Assembly: GCF_000374845.1 (NCBI RefSeq)
Contig: NZ_KB895413.1
Location: 62,001 to 126,000 of the forward strand
DNA: 64,000 nt
From: Paenibacillus terrigena DSM 21567
GTDB lineage: Bacteria; Bacillota; Bacilli; Paenibacillales; Paenibacillaceae
Direction: 5' to 3'
The notes beneath the pieces are model-generated. The model saw only the letters and a list, made by a program, of their open reading frames with translations, was not told where the DNA came from and made no database searches. Below are positions 41,459 through 50,000 of this stretch, piece by piece. The position numbers were made by a program, and so were the translations under genes. Positions within the stretch are counted from its first letter, which is position 1. Each line of letters begins with the position of its first letter.

Positions 41459-42352
41459 TTATTCTTTAACAGACCCCAATACGATGCCGTGAACAAAATA
41501 TCGCTGTAAGAACGGATAAATGAGTAGAATCGGGATCATGGCGACCATCAGTTTGGCTGCGTTCAAGGTCTTGTTCGATGCCTTCATCAATTCGATCAGT
41601 TGCTCTGTCGTCATCTCTTTCATCAGATCCGGCGTAATATTCACGACCAATTGTTGAATGTATGTCTGCAGTGGATAATTTTGGGGCTTGCTCATATAGA
41701 TTAACCCATCGAAGAAAGAATTCCAATGACCTACGATGCTGAACAGTGTAACGGTTGCCATCGCGGGAACGGAAAGTGGAATATAGATGCGCAAGAGCGA
41801 ATACCATGGCCCTGCACCATCCACAACGGCCGCTTCGTCCAATTCTTTCGGTAAGCTGCGGAAAAAATTCATAATTAGAATTACATTGAAGATCGGTACG
41901 GCTCCCGGAAGAACGAGCGACCAGATCGTATTTTGCATCCCAAGCGTTGTTATGGTGATATATAAGGGGATCAAGCCTCCGGAAAACAACATGCAGAATA
42001 CGAGAAGCCACATGTAAATGTTTCGGCCGGGGAACTGTTTGGCACTTCGCGACAAAGGATACGCCATAATGACGGTTAATAGGAAATTAAGGGCCCCTCC
42101 AATAAGAACCCGTTTGATAGAAACCCCGAATGCCCGAAAAAACTTCTCATCATCAAGAATAATTCGATAGGACGTCAAGTTGAATCCACTTGGCCATATT
42201 GTCACTTGGCCTGCATTCGCAGCGGCCTGATCGCTGAAAGAGAGAGCAATTGTATACCACAGCGGATAAAGGGAAGTCAGTGCAATGATGACCAATACTA
42301 ACAAGATGATGCCGTCAGCGAGCTGGCTGGATAATGTTCGAGATCTGACCAT
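41459..42352 (-). CDS. CUT1 sugar ABC transporter permease (YtcP/LplC-like)
   Basis: 298-residue inner-membrane permease with six hydrophobic segments and the EAA loop ELDEAAVVDGAGPWYSLLRIYIPLS near residues 190-214. The C-terminal LMVAMIPILLIYPFLQRYFVHGIVLGSVKE is typical of the LplC/YtcP group. ATG 42352 follows AAAGGAGGGTGG; in-frame codons farther upstream overlap the other permease gene. It pairs with the next permease. Confidence 0.93.
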   Translation of the reverse strand: MVRSRTLSSQLADGIILLVLVIIALTSLYPLWYTIALSFSDQAAANAGQVTIWPSGFNLTSYRIILDDEKFFRAFGVSIKRVLIGGALNFLLTVIMAYPLSRSAKQFPGRNIYMWLLVFCMLFSGGLIPLYITITTLGMQNTIWSLVLPGAVPIFNVILIMNFFRSLPKELDEAAVVDGAGPWYSLLRIYIPLSVPAMATVTLFSIVGHWNSFFDGLIYMSKPQNYPLQTYIQQLVVNITPDLMKEMTTEQLIELMKASNKTLNAAKLMVAMIPILLIYPFLQRYFVHGIVLGSVKE

Positions 42353-42371
42353 AGCCACCCTCCTTTCATGC

Positions 42372-43262
42372 TTAAAAAATCCGATAGTTGGCGAATTTGT
42401 AAGCCAATCGGTACGATATTGCAATCAGTAGGATCGCTACGACCGATTTGAGCAAACCAACGGCAGTAGCCAAACCGTATTGCATCTGGACAAGACCGAG
42501 CCGATAGACATACGTATCGATGATGTCTCCAGACGAGTAGACAAGCGGGTTGTACAAATTGAAGATTTGATCAAAGCCTGCGTTGAGTACATTGCCGAGA
42601 CTTAATGTTGTCAACAATATGATGGTTGGCATAATACCAGGAAGTGTAATGTATTGGAGTTTCTTCAGCCGGCTTGCTCCATCGATTTCCGCCGCTTCAT
42701 ACAAGGATGGATTGATCCCGGTCAATGCGGCCAGATAGACGATTGTGCCAAAGCCGAATTCCTTCCATACGTCACTCCAGACTACAATATGGCGAAACCA
42801 TGTGTTGCTGGCCAGAAACATAACCGGCTCCATGCCGAACAAACCAGCAATCTGATTGACGATGCCGTCGAGGGATAAAATATTAACCATGATGCCAGCT
42901 AAAATAACCCATGACATAAAGTGGGGCAAATATACGATCGTCTGCACGGTGCGCTTGAACCAGCGAACCTGAACTTCATGCAGCAGCAGCGCGAAGACAA
43001 CCGGTATGATAATGCCGGCGGCAATTTTCATCGAGGCGATCAGAACCGTATTAAGTACCACTTGCTTGATGTCTGGAATTTGCAGCATAAATGCAAAGTT
43101 GTCCCATCCGATCCATTCCTGTTTCCAAATTTTTTTCCCCGGAATGACATTCTGAAATGCCATAACGATGCCGAGCATCGGAATGATGCTGAATACGAAC
43201 AACAATAGGATGCCGGGAGACAACATCAGATGATAATGAAACAACGTTTTTTTGTCCTTCAT
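42372..43262 (-). CDS. CUT1 sugar ABC transporter permease (LplB-like)
   Basis: 296-residue permease with the LplB-type start (HYHLMLSPGILLLFVFSIIPMLGIVMAFQ) and EAA loop SLYEAAEIDGASRLKKLQYITLPGI. It ends with ISYRLAYKFANYRIF. ATG 43262 is eight bases after GGGGGTG. It forms the transmembrane channel with the downstream permease; no ATPase is encoded in the cluster, which is usual, since CUT1 systems share an MsmX-type ATPase. Confidence 0.93.
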   Translation of the reverse strand: MKDKKTLFHYHLMLSPGILLLFVFSIIPMLGIVMAFQNVIPGKKIWKQEWIGWDNFAFMLQIPDIKQVVLNTVLIASMKIAAGIIIPVVFALLLHEVQVRWFKRTVQTIVYLPHFMSWVILAGIMVNILSLDGIVNQIAGLFGMEPVMFLASNTWFRHIVVWSDVWKEFGFGTIVYLAALTGINPSLYEAAEIDGASRLKKLQYITLPGIMPTIILLTTLSLGNVLNAGFDQIFNLYNPLVYSSGDIIDTYVYRLGLVQMQYGLATAVGLLKSVVAILLIAISYRLAYKFANYRIF

Positions 43263-43347
43263 AGGCACGCACCCCCGCAAGAAGTAGTGAAGGCGCAAGG
43301 TATTTACACCTCGGCGCCTTCCTTAAGCTCAATAGATCAACTTGCCG

Positions 43348-45012
43348 TTATTTCTTGGACGCTTCTTCCACTTCTTTGGTAATTTGGTCGCCTCCAAGCT
43401 TCTTCCATTCCTGGACAAAAGAATCGAATTTATCGACAGGCTCTTCACCGAGAATGATCTTCAGGAACGTTTCGTTCTCCATTTTTTCGAGAATGGCCCA
43501 CTTGAGTTCCATTGTTTTGGTTTGCCCGAAGAAAACGTTGCGGATGACAGTAAGCTTGCTTGGATCGATTTCAGCTGAACCGTCCATGCGCGACATGGAA
43601 TCAGACCAGACTGCGAGATCTTTTTTCGGATTTTCGGCATTTTTCTTCACGTTTTCGTACCACATTTTGAGCTCATCATTGAGTTTGGATGGGTCTTTTG
43701 CATCCCATGCCGCTTTTAATTCCAGATGGACTCGATAGGCATCGTCCTCGAAACCAATCTGTATCGCGAATGGCCAGATAACCCAACTTACATTCAAATC
43801 TTTATAGATATCTTTCGCTGCCGGATCCAACTTGCGAATACCTTCGTATTCCATATTAAGTACTTTGGCGACCGCTTCCGGATGCGCGTACTCTTTTTTG
43901 ACGACTAAGAACGATCCTGTCGGGTTCTGATCATACGTATTGAATTTCCCGTCAGAATCAAGCGGGGCGGTGTAAGGTTTCCATTCGGCCTTCGGATCGT
44001 TCTTGACCGAATCTGGAAGTGGCCAATACGGAATCCACCACGGGCCGAACACAATGCCGACCTTATTCGCAGCAATCAATTCGGTTGAATCTTTGCGAAC
44101 CGGGAATTCTTTGTCGATGATGCCCGCAGCATACAATTCATGAAGCTTCGCCAGAGCGGTTTTCATTTCCGGCAGGGTGGAGCTGTAAACAGTGCTGCCT
44201 GCTTGATCTTTTAGCCATTGACCTTTATAGGCATGCAGTGCCCCGAAGATCGGATCAAATCCGTTGACTGTGTTCCAGCCTGCCAAGGTTGGGAGGCCCG
44301 TAAATCCGTAAGTGTCATTCTTACCGTTGCCGTCCGGGTCTTTTTCGGTAAACGCTTTCGCAATTGCGAGCAGTTCATCGAGTGTTTTGGGTGGCTGCAG
44401 TCCTAATTTGTCGAGCCAGTCCTGCCGAATCCAGGTCATATTATGCTGACCGCCGATTTCAGTACCAGGGAAAGCCATCAGTTTGCCGTCGAAAGTCGCT
44501 CTTTTCAACACGCGATCTCCGTAGGATTCATAGTAGCTTTTGATTAGCGGACTTGAATATTTGTTGTACACGTCTGTCAGATCGGCAATCAGGTCAGCTT
44601 CGACCAGCTGCTTTAACTGCTTCTCATTCACGATGAACGCATCGGGTAGATCTTGGCTTGCGATCGATACGGACAGCTTTTGCTGGTAAGCCTCTTGCGT
44701 CTCGGTCTGCCATGCATGCGTCACTTTGACATTCAGTTTCTTCTCGATATATCGGTAGTATTCGTTGTTGTCGACGGTATCCCCATTAGGCAGATTGGTG
44801 TTTTTCGTGCTGATCGATTTTCCCAAGGTGAGCGTAATTGGCTCATCATATTTGCCGAATGGATCTTCCTTGCCGCTGTCCGGCGATTTTTCTGTATCCT
44901 TTGTTCCTTCGGTCTGGTTTGTATCTGGGTTTGGTTCGGTGCCGCTGCTGCCGCACGCCGTAGTGAGAAGCATGAGCACCACGAGACATCCTACGATCCA
45001 TTTCAACTTCAT
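43348..45012 (-). CDS. Extracellular sugar-binding lipoprotein of the CUT1 transporter
   Basis: About 554-residue solute-binding lipoprotein. It has a lipoprotein signal peptide (MKLKWIVGCLVVLMLLTTAC, lipid-anchored Cys at residue 20), a Ser/Thr/Asp-rich linker, and a large family 1-type binding domain of the LplA/YtcQ class. ATG 45012 follows GGGGGAAA; earlier in-frame starts would bury the signal sequence. It delivers the glycan to the two permeases. Confidence 0.92.
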   Translation of the reverse strand: MKLKWIVGCLVVLMLLTTACGSSGTEPNPDTNQTEGTKDTEKSPDSGKEDPFGKYDEPITLTLGKSISTKNTNLPNGDTVDNNEYYRYIEKKLNVKVTHAWQTETQEAYQQKLSVSIASQDLPDAFIVNEKQLKQLVEADLIADLTDVYNKYSSPLIKSYYESYGDRVLKRATFDGKLMAFPGTEIGGQHNMTWIRQDWLDKLGLQPPKTLDELLAIAKAFTEKDPDGNGKNDTYGFTGLPTLAGWNTVNGFDPIFGALHAYKGQWLKDQAGSTVYSSTLPEMKTALAKLHELYAAGIIDKEFPVRKDSTELIAANKVGIVFGPWWIPYWPLPDSVKNDPKAEWKPYTAPLDSDGKFNTYDQNPTGSFLVVKKEYAHPEAVAKVLNMEYEGIRKLDPAAKDIYKDLNVSWVIWPFAIQIGFEDDAYRVHLELKAAWDAKDPSKLNDELKMWYENVKKNAENPKKDLAVWSDSMSRMDGSAEIDPSKLTVIRNVFFGQTKTMELKWAILEKMENETFLKIILGEEPVDKFDSFVQEWKKLGGDQITKEVEEASKK

Positions 45013-45183
45013 TCCGTTTCCCCCTTTTTTGCCAATAGAGTTAATTCGTCTTGCCTCTCGATTGTAATATGCGGCTTGTTCCAGCAGGGAGGGAATCCTG
45101 TCATTGACAGGGTGAAAACGATCCGAAGATTGCATCGACATGCATGATCAGCGACTGTTTTCTTACCTGTGTCGACCGAATTC

Positions 45184-46887
45184 CTACGTTTGCCCTTCCC
45201 CACGCGAGGTCATCGGAATCTGAAGGATCATCGCCGTGCCTTGTCCGATTTGACTTTCGATGTGAAAACGGCCTGATTCACCGTAATGGACATCGATCAT
45301 TCTCACCACATAATTCAGCCCGATGCCAAGTCCGGCTTTTCTGGTGTCGCTTCGATGCAAGAGCAGCCGCGATACTTCCTCCTCGGTCATTCCCGCTCCG
45401 TTGTCTTTCACCTGAATATTCATATAACCGTCCTGTGTGACAACGGTTACTTCAATGACTCCGGCTTCATCTCCAAGCCCATGGTACAAGGCGTTCTCGA
45501 CAATCGGCTGCAGAATAAACCGCGGGATCGTCTGTACAAGCAGCGCCTCGTCAATCTCGAACCGGACGTCGAATTGGTAATCGTATCGAATGCGCTGTAA
45601 AGCGACATAATCCTTCAATGCTCCGAGTTCTTCATTCAGTGTGACGATTGCGCCTTCCTTGCCGAGATTGTAATGAAGGACACGAGTAAAAATCGAGACG
45701 AGCCGATCGATCTCATCCTGCCCGTTCATACGTGCAATCCATTGAATTGTATTTAACGTATTGTGAATAAAATGGGGATTAATCTGATAAAGCAGCTTCT
45801 CCACTTCCAAATGTGCTTTCGTCCGTTCCTTTTGCTCAATTTCGGCGAACAGCTCCTTGATATTCGTTCGCATCCGGTCGAACTCATACAATACCGTGTC
45901 GAATTCACGGATATTTGTCAGCTTAAGCTGAGAATTAAATTTGCTGCCGGACATCAGGCGGATTTCTTTCAAAATTTTACGGATGGGCCGATACACCGTT
46001 CGCCACACCAACAGCGCAAGTGCGATGCTCATCACAACGCTAGCCAGACTGATGCCTCCGTATTTCAAAAGCCAGGATCGAAACTCCTTTTCGAAATCAC
46101 GCCTCTGAATCGCAACCACGATGCTCCAACCTTGCTCACTGCTTTCTTGGAAGAAGTAATCGCTGGCGGTACTCTGCAATGAAAAATCAGAGTTAGGAGG
46201 GAACTGGCTCGGGTCGTCGCTGTACGCGACTTTTCCGTTTTGATCCAAGAGAATATGCGAGGCGCTCATACCGTATTGTTTTTTATGAATGATTTTTTCG
46301 AATAGGAGCAGATTGGTTTCGAGATACACGTAAACCGACTGCGGCTTCATCCCGGGTACATCGATAGGTCTGGTCATGGAAAAAACGCTATTGCGGCTGT
46401 ATTTGTAGGCTGTTGTGTGGGGACCGTAAAACGACGCACCCTTTACTCGGGATAACAAGGGGAGCGCTTCGATCGCAAAATCTGTGCGGATATCTCTGTT
46501 TTCAAACCGGATCTCCTTCGGATCAGAAAAATAATAGAGCATCACACCCAAATATGGATTCGTAAAATTGACCAGGTTCATGTTCCGCTGAATCTCTGTC
46601 GTCAACTGCATCTGCTCGAATACCCTTTGAGACGTAAGCAGTTTGGACAACGATTGTCCAACACTTCCTTCCTGTGATAGCTGCAGGGATGCGTATTCCA
46701 TATTGCTGAGCGTATTTTCGAGGTTGATACGTGTTTGCGCCAGCGAGTTCTGAATACCGTTTTCGATTTTTTGCTGGAACACATTTTGTAAGGCCAAATA
46801 AGAAATGGCCCCCAGCAGAAGGAGCGGTATCAATGTACTCATCAAGAGGGTGGCTACCAGCCGAGATTTTAAGGAGGTGAAAATCAT
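45184..46887 (-). CDS. YesM-type sensor histidine kinase
   Basis: 567-residue membrane sensor. One TM helix at residues 9-31, an extracytoplasmic sensing region to about 280, a second helix (YGGISLASVVMSIALALLVW), HAMP-like linker, then His_kinase with phospho-accepting His in YQINPHFIHNTLNTIQW near residue 375, and an ATPase domain with VENALYHG, DNGAGM and GIGLNYV. This class controls sugar uptake through a YesN-type partner, here the overlapping upstream gene (ATGA overlap at 46884-46887, so translation is coupled). Confidence 0.93.
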   Translation of the reverse strand: MIFTSLKSRLVATLLMSTLIPLLLLGAISYLALQNVFQQKIENGIQNSLAQTRINLENTLSNMEYASLQLSQEGSVGQSLSKLLTSQRVFEQMQLTTEIQRNMNLVNFTNPYLGVMLYYFSDPKEIRFENRDIRTDFAIEALPLLSRVKGASFYGPHTTAYKYSRNSVFSMTRPIDVPGMKPQSVYVYLETNLLLFEKIIHKKQYGMSASHILLDQNGKVAYSDDPSQFPPNSDFSLQSTASDYFFQESSEQGWSIVVAIQRRDFEKEFRSWLLKYGGISLASVVMSIALALLVWRTVYRPIRKILKEIRLMSGSKFNSQLKLTNIREFDTVLYEFDRMRTNIKELFAEIEQKERTKAHLEVEKLLYQINPHFIHNTLNTIQWIARMNGQDEIDRLVSIFTRVLHYNLGKEGAIVTLNEELGALKDYVALQRIRYDYQFDVRFEIDEALLVQTIPRFILQPIVENALYHGLGDEAGVIEVTVVTQDGYMNIQVKDNGAGMTEEEVSRLLLHRSDTRKAGLGIGLNYVVRMIDVHYGESGRFHIESQIGQGTAMILQIPMTSRGEGQT

Positions 46888-48257
46888 AGATTCGATCCGC
46901 TCCTCTCACATGCCTTCCGGTATTCCATCGGACCCGTGCCAACGCGTTCGCGAAAGATTTTGCTGAAATATTTATCATCCTTATAGCCCGACAACTCGGC
47001 AATCCGGTAAATCGGATAAGCAGTTGTCTCGAGCAAAGTTTTCGCTTTGTTGATTTGCAAACCTTTCATATATTCGCCAAATGTTTTCCCAGTGATCTCT
47101 TTGAAGCATTCACTGAAATAACCGCTGCTCATATTGATTTTGGCCGCGATCATGTCGCGATTGACATGTAAATCCTCCAGCTTCCTCATAATGTGAAGCG
47201 CTTTCATGACGGAGATGATAATCTCGTCAAAATAATCAAGCTGCTTCATTCTACTCCGAATCCGGTTGCGTATTTCGTTAATCCATGCCTTGAATTCCCG
47301 CCAGGTTCCTATAGAAATCGGGTCTGTCCTGTTCACGTCCAATTCACCGATGGGGGACAACTCGCACCAAAGACGCAGCAATTCTCGCAGCATGTCCTGC
47401 AGCTGGGGGGCGCCTGGTTTGGTCCGTTCGATGAAAGCGCATAGGTTGTTCCAAGCTGTCTCCTCATGAAGCCAATGAAAGGAGAACCACATTTCGTCGA
47501 GTATGATCTGGTCCTTATCGGTTTTCTTGTCCTCCGGCGGCGCAGGCAGCAGTACGTCGTATACTTTCCGATGCGGCTCGTATTCGTAAAACAGGTATCG
47601 CCGTAGAGCCGATACAGAAGGCTGCTTATGACCGTACACCTGCAGGAGAACGAACTCATTCGTCTCTGCAATGAACTGCCGAATCACCGATTCCTGCACA
47701 GTAGAGGTTAGCGACCATACATTTTCGCCCATGGCTGTGATGGAATGAATACCTGCACGCTGCAAATCGGTATACAGGTGATCCATCGCGAGTGGATTTC
47801 GTGCGACAATCAACATTTGGGTTCTTTCATCTGCATTGGGATGGGAAAGCGGTCTGCTGGATAGTTGATTCGCTTGCTCAAATTTGATTCTTTGAACAAT
47901 GCGACATAGAATATCGTCCATATTTTCCTTGTCCAGCTGCGTTTTGACGACATAATCAATCGCTCCAGCTCGCATCGCCTCTTGGATATAATGAAAATCC
48001 TGATGGCAAGTAAGGACGACAAGACTTGTCCTCGGATGTTGGATACGCACGGCCTTCATCAGTTCAAAACCGCTCATTGTGGGCATAGTCAAATCAACGA
48101 ACAATAAGTCGATCGGATGCTGTTCCATGAATTCGAGCGCGGCTCGGCCATTCCCCACATCCCCGATAATAAGAATCTCGTATTTTTCCCATGGCATCGT
48201 GGAAATGAGTCCTTTGCGAACAAGCCTTTCGTCATCTACGATCAGTGCTTTCAACAT
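46884..48257 (-). CDS. YesN-type response regulator with AraC DNA-binding domain
   Basis: 457-residue two-component regulator. N-terminal receiver: LKALIVDDERLVRKGL, phospho-acceptor Asp in DLLFVDLTMPTMSG near residue 53, and VVKTQ for the conserved Lys; a long middle region; and a C-terminal AraC domain (MIAAKINMSSGYFSECFKEITGKTFGEYMKGLQINKAKTLLE...IAELSGYKDDKYFSKIFRERVGTGPMEYRK). The start is ATG 48257 after GAGGCGG; GTG 48266 is alternative. First gene of the leftward cluster, it should activate the transporter and hydrolase genes. Confidence 0.93.
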   Translation of the reverse strand: MLKALIVDDERLVRKGLISTMPWEKYEILIIGDVGNGRAALEFMEQHPIDLLFVDLTMPTMSGFELMKAVRIQHPRTSLVVLTCHQDFHYIQEAMRAGAIDYVVKTQLDKENMDDILCRIVQRIKFEQANQLSSRPLSHPNADERTQMLIVARNPLAMDHLYTDLQRAGIHSITAMGENVWSLTSTVQESVIRQFIAETNEFVLLQVYGHKQPSVSALRRYLFYEYEPHRKVYDVLLPAPPEDKKTDKDQIILDEMWFSFHWLHEETAWNNLCAFIERTKPGAPQLQDMLRELLRLWCELSPIGELDVNRTDPISIGTWREFKAWINEIRNRIRSRMKQLDYFDEIIISVMKALHIMRKLEDLHVNRDMIAAKINMSSGYFSECFKEITGKTFGEYMKGLQINKAKTLLETTAYPIYRIAELSGYKDDKYFSKIFRERVGTGPMEYRKACERSGSNL

Positions 48258-48302
48258 ATGGTTCACCGCCTCGATTTCTTTTCGATACAGAAGTGTGAAA
48301 TC

Positions 48303-48331
48303 ATTATATACATAATTTGGGGAGGTTTAAA
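48303..48331 (-). promoter_or_regulatory. Promoter of the leftward glycan cluster
   Basis: On the minus strand TTTAAA (48331-48326), 17-base spacer, TATAAT (48308-48303), about 46 bases before the response regulator start. Confidence 0.55.
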
Positions 48332-48365
48332 GAAGAATCCCCGCTTTGAAGGAATAGAAAAGCAG

Positions 48366-48402
48366 GACAAAGAAGCTCAGACGGCAATCGTCTGAGCTTT
48401 TT
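48366..48402. terminator. Hairpin, repeat copy B, at the upstream edge of the glycan cluster
   Basis: AAGCTCAGACG / CGTCTGAGCTT is a perfect 11-base stem with loop GCAAT, then T5. It is a near copy of the hairpin at 39.3 kb. Rest of 48403-48529: GTTTTCGG-CAT-CCGAAAAC (48425-48443) and smaller inverted repeats, no gene. Confidence 0.7.
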
Positions 48403-48529
48403 CTTACCACAATAGAAAGTTTAAGTTTTCGGCATCCGAAAACAGGTTTCTTATTGGCGATAAAACCTACCTTTGACCGCGGTCGCACATCTTCGAAATA
48501 AGCCTCGATAGAGGTTTTCTCACGCTGCG

Positions 48530-49708
48530 TTACAACGGCAAGCTTTGTCGATCAAATTCCGTCCCGAGGAAAGCGGCAAACCGCTCAAAGCATGCTAGGA
48601 TACTCTTCTTCATGGCTGAATCAACGACAGCATGATCCTCCCACCACCAATGTTGGACGGTTAATGGGGACTTTCCCCGTTGCTTGGCCGGCTCGAATCG
48701 AGCGACGATGTCATCACCATACACGACAGGAAGCACATAGTAACCATATTTGCGCTCCGCCACTGGCTTGTACACTTCCCAGCGATATTCAAAATCGAAT
48801 AACTGATGAATAAGTGTCCGATCCCACAGCAAGTTATCGAGTGGTGCTAGAATACAAGCGCGTTTCACAGGTGGGTCGTAGGATAGGGCTTTATCCAAGC
48901 AATCAAGATCTGTAGTACGAAGATATAATGGATATTGCAGGCCTTCCACTTGCACCTCCGTAATCCATTTCTTATCGAGCAAGCTTGCAAAAGCCTCATT
49001 CCGCTGAGAGCTCTTCATCCCGCCAATCCCAAGCCAGGCATCGCTCGGCCGATTCCACAGCAATCCAACACTGCCAATCCGACGCAGCACATACCATGCG
49101 TAGAAATCTTCGACCGTCTTAAAAGGGTCTGGCGAACCATAGAGCTCCGCTGGAATCCACCGTTCGGATAAATCGTAAAACTTGCGCGTCTTTGCTTTAT
49201 GATGAATGACCAAATGACCCGCGTGATACATTCCTTCCAATGCAGCCCGTGATAGTCTAGCTGGCCCCCATGCCCATTCGACCTTCTCTTCTTCATTAAT
49301 ATCGCTCGAACATAGAACGCCCCGATGTTCAACTTCGGCATGTACGCGATGGACAGCTTCTTGATTCTGATCACACCAAACTTGATAACGTTTCCGGTGC
49401 TTTACGAAAAAAGGCCAATCTTCCATTGGAAAGATCGACATGCACTTATCCCAATAATCGATCAGCTTGCGATCTTGATAGAGCAGTTCCCCGAGCATGC
49501 TGCGGTCAAATTGAAAAATTCGCGATTGCAGGACAAGTTCGTGATTCATGCCGACGACGTTCAGCGGATCGAATTGGATACAACCCACTTGGCGAATGTA
49601 GGCGAGGATGCCTTCCTTGCCGATATAAGCAGCATCACGGCTTAAACCATGATAGTACAATAAAAACTTTCTGGCCTGTTGCTTCGTAAGAGTGATCGCA
49701 GACATCAT
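48530..49708 (-). CDS. YcaQ/AlkZ-like DNA glycosylase family protein (winged helix)
   Basis: 392-residue protein of the former DUF1006 family. It begins with ITLTKQQARKFLLYYHGL, then the motif IRQVGCIQFDPLNVVGMNHELVLQSRI, in which QFD stands at the catalytic QxD position of E. coli YcaQ (AlkX), and repeated winged-helix segments through to LLDKKWITEVQVEGLQYPLYLR, LAPLDNLLWDRTLIHQLFDFEYRWEVYKP and YGYYVLPVVYGDDIVARFEPA. Relatives excise alkylated or cross-linked bases, often giving self-protection against DNA-alkylating antibiotics. No biosynthetic genes are seen nearby. Single gene unit. Confidence 0.85.
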   Translation of the reverse strand: MMSAITLTKQQARKFLLYYHGLSRDAAYIGKEGILAYIRQVGCIQFDPLNVVGMNHELVLQSRIFQFDRSMLGELLYQDRKLIDYWDKCMSIFPMEDWPFFVKHRKRYQVWCDQNQEAVHRVHAEVEHRGVLCSSDINEEEKVEWAWGPARLSRAALEGMYHAGHLVIHHKAKTRKFYDLSERWIPAELYGSPDPFKTVEDFYAWYVLRRIGSVGLLWNRPSDAWLGIGGMKSSQRNEAFASLLDKKWITEVQVEGLQYPLYLRTTDLDCLDKALSYDPPVKRACILAPLDNLLWDRTLIHQLFDFEYRWEVYKPVAERKYGYYVLPVVYGDDIVARFEPAKQRGKSPLTVQHWWWEDHAVVDSAMKKSILACFERFAAFLGTEFDRQSLPL

Positions 49709-50000
49709 TTCACCTCAGATAAGGATTCTTAGTCTCATTATAATCTGAAAACCTGACAACAGGGTGTCATGGATTACAAATTCATTGAAATCCGATTCAT
49801 AGTCATATGACAAAGTGATGACAGCAGTCACTACTGGCCAATGCCATTTATCTCTAGAATGTACTATCGAGAATAATGAAGAGATGGTAAGCATTCTGCT
49901 AATATCATCCATACTTCTAATGGGAATGGTATAATAAGGAGAATATTGGGTTGATCGGCATATGAACAATAGAATCATAACAGACAATGGGGGCGGTGCA

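Noticed and set aside
41466-42011. 181-residue minus-strand ORF in a second frame of the permease gene
   Set aside because: The permease frame has the EAA loop and membrane helices; this frame is highly charged and has no start signal.
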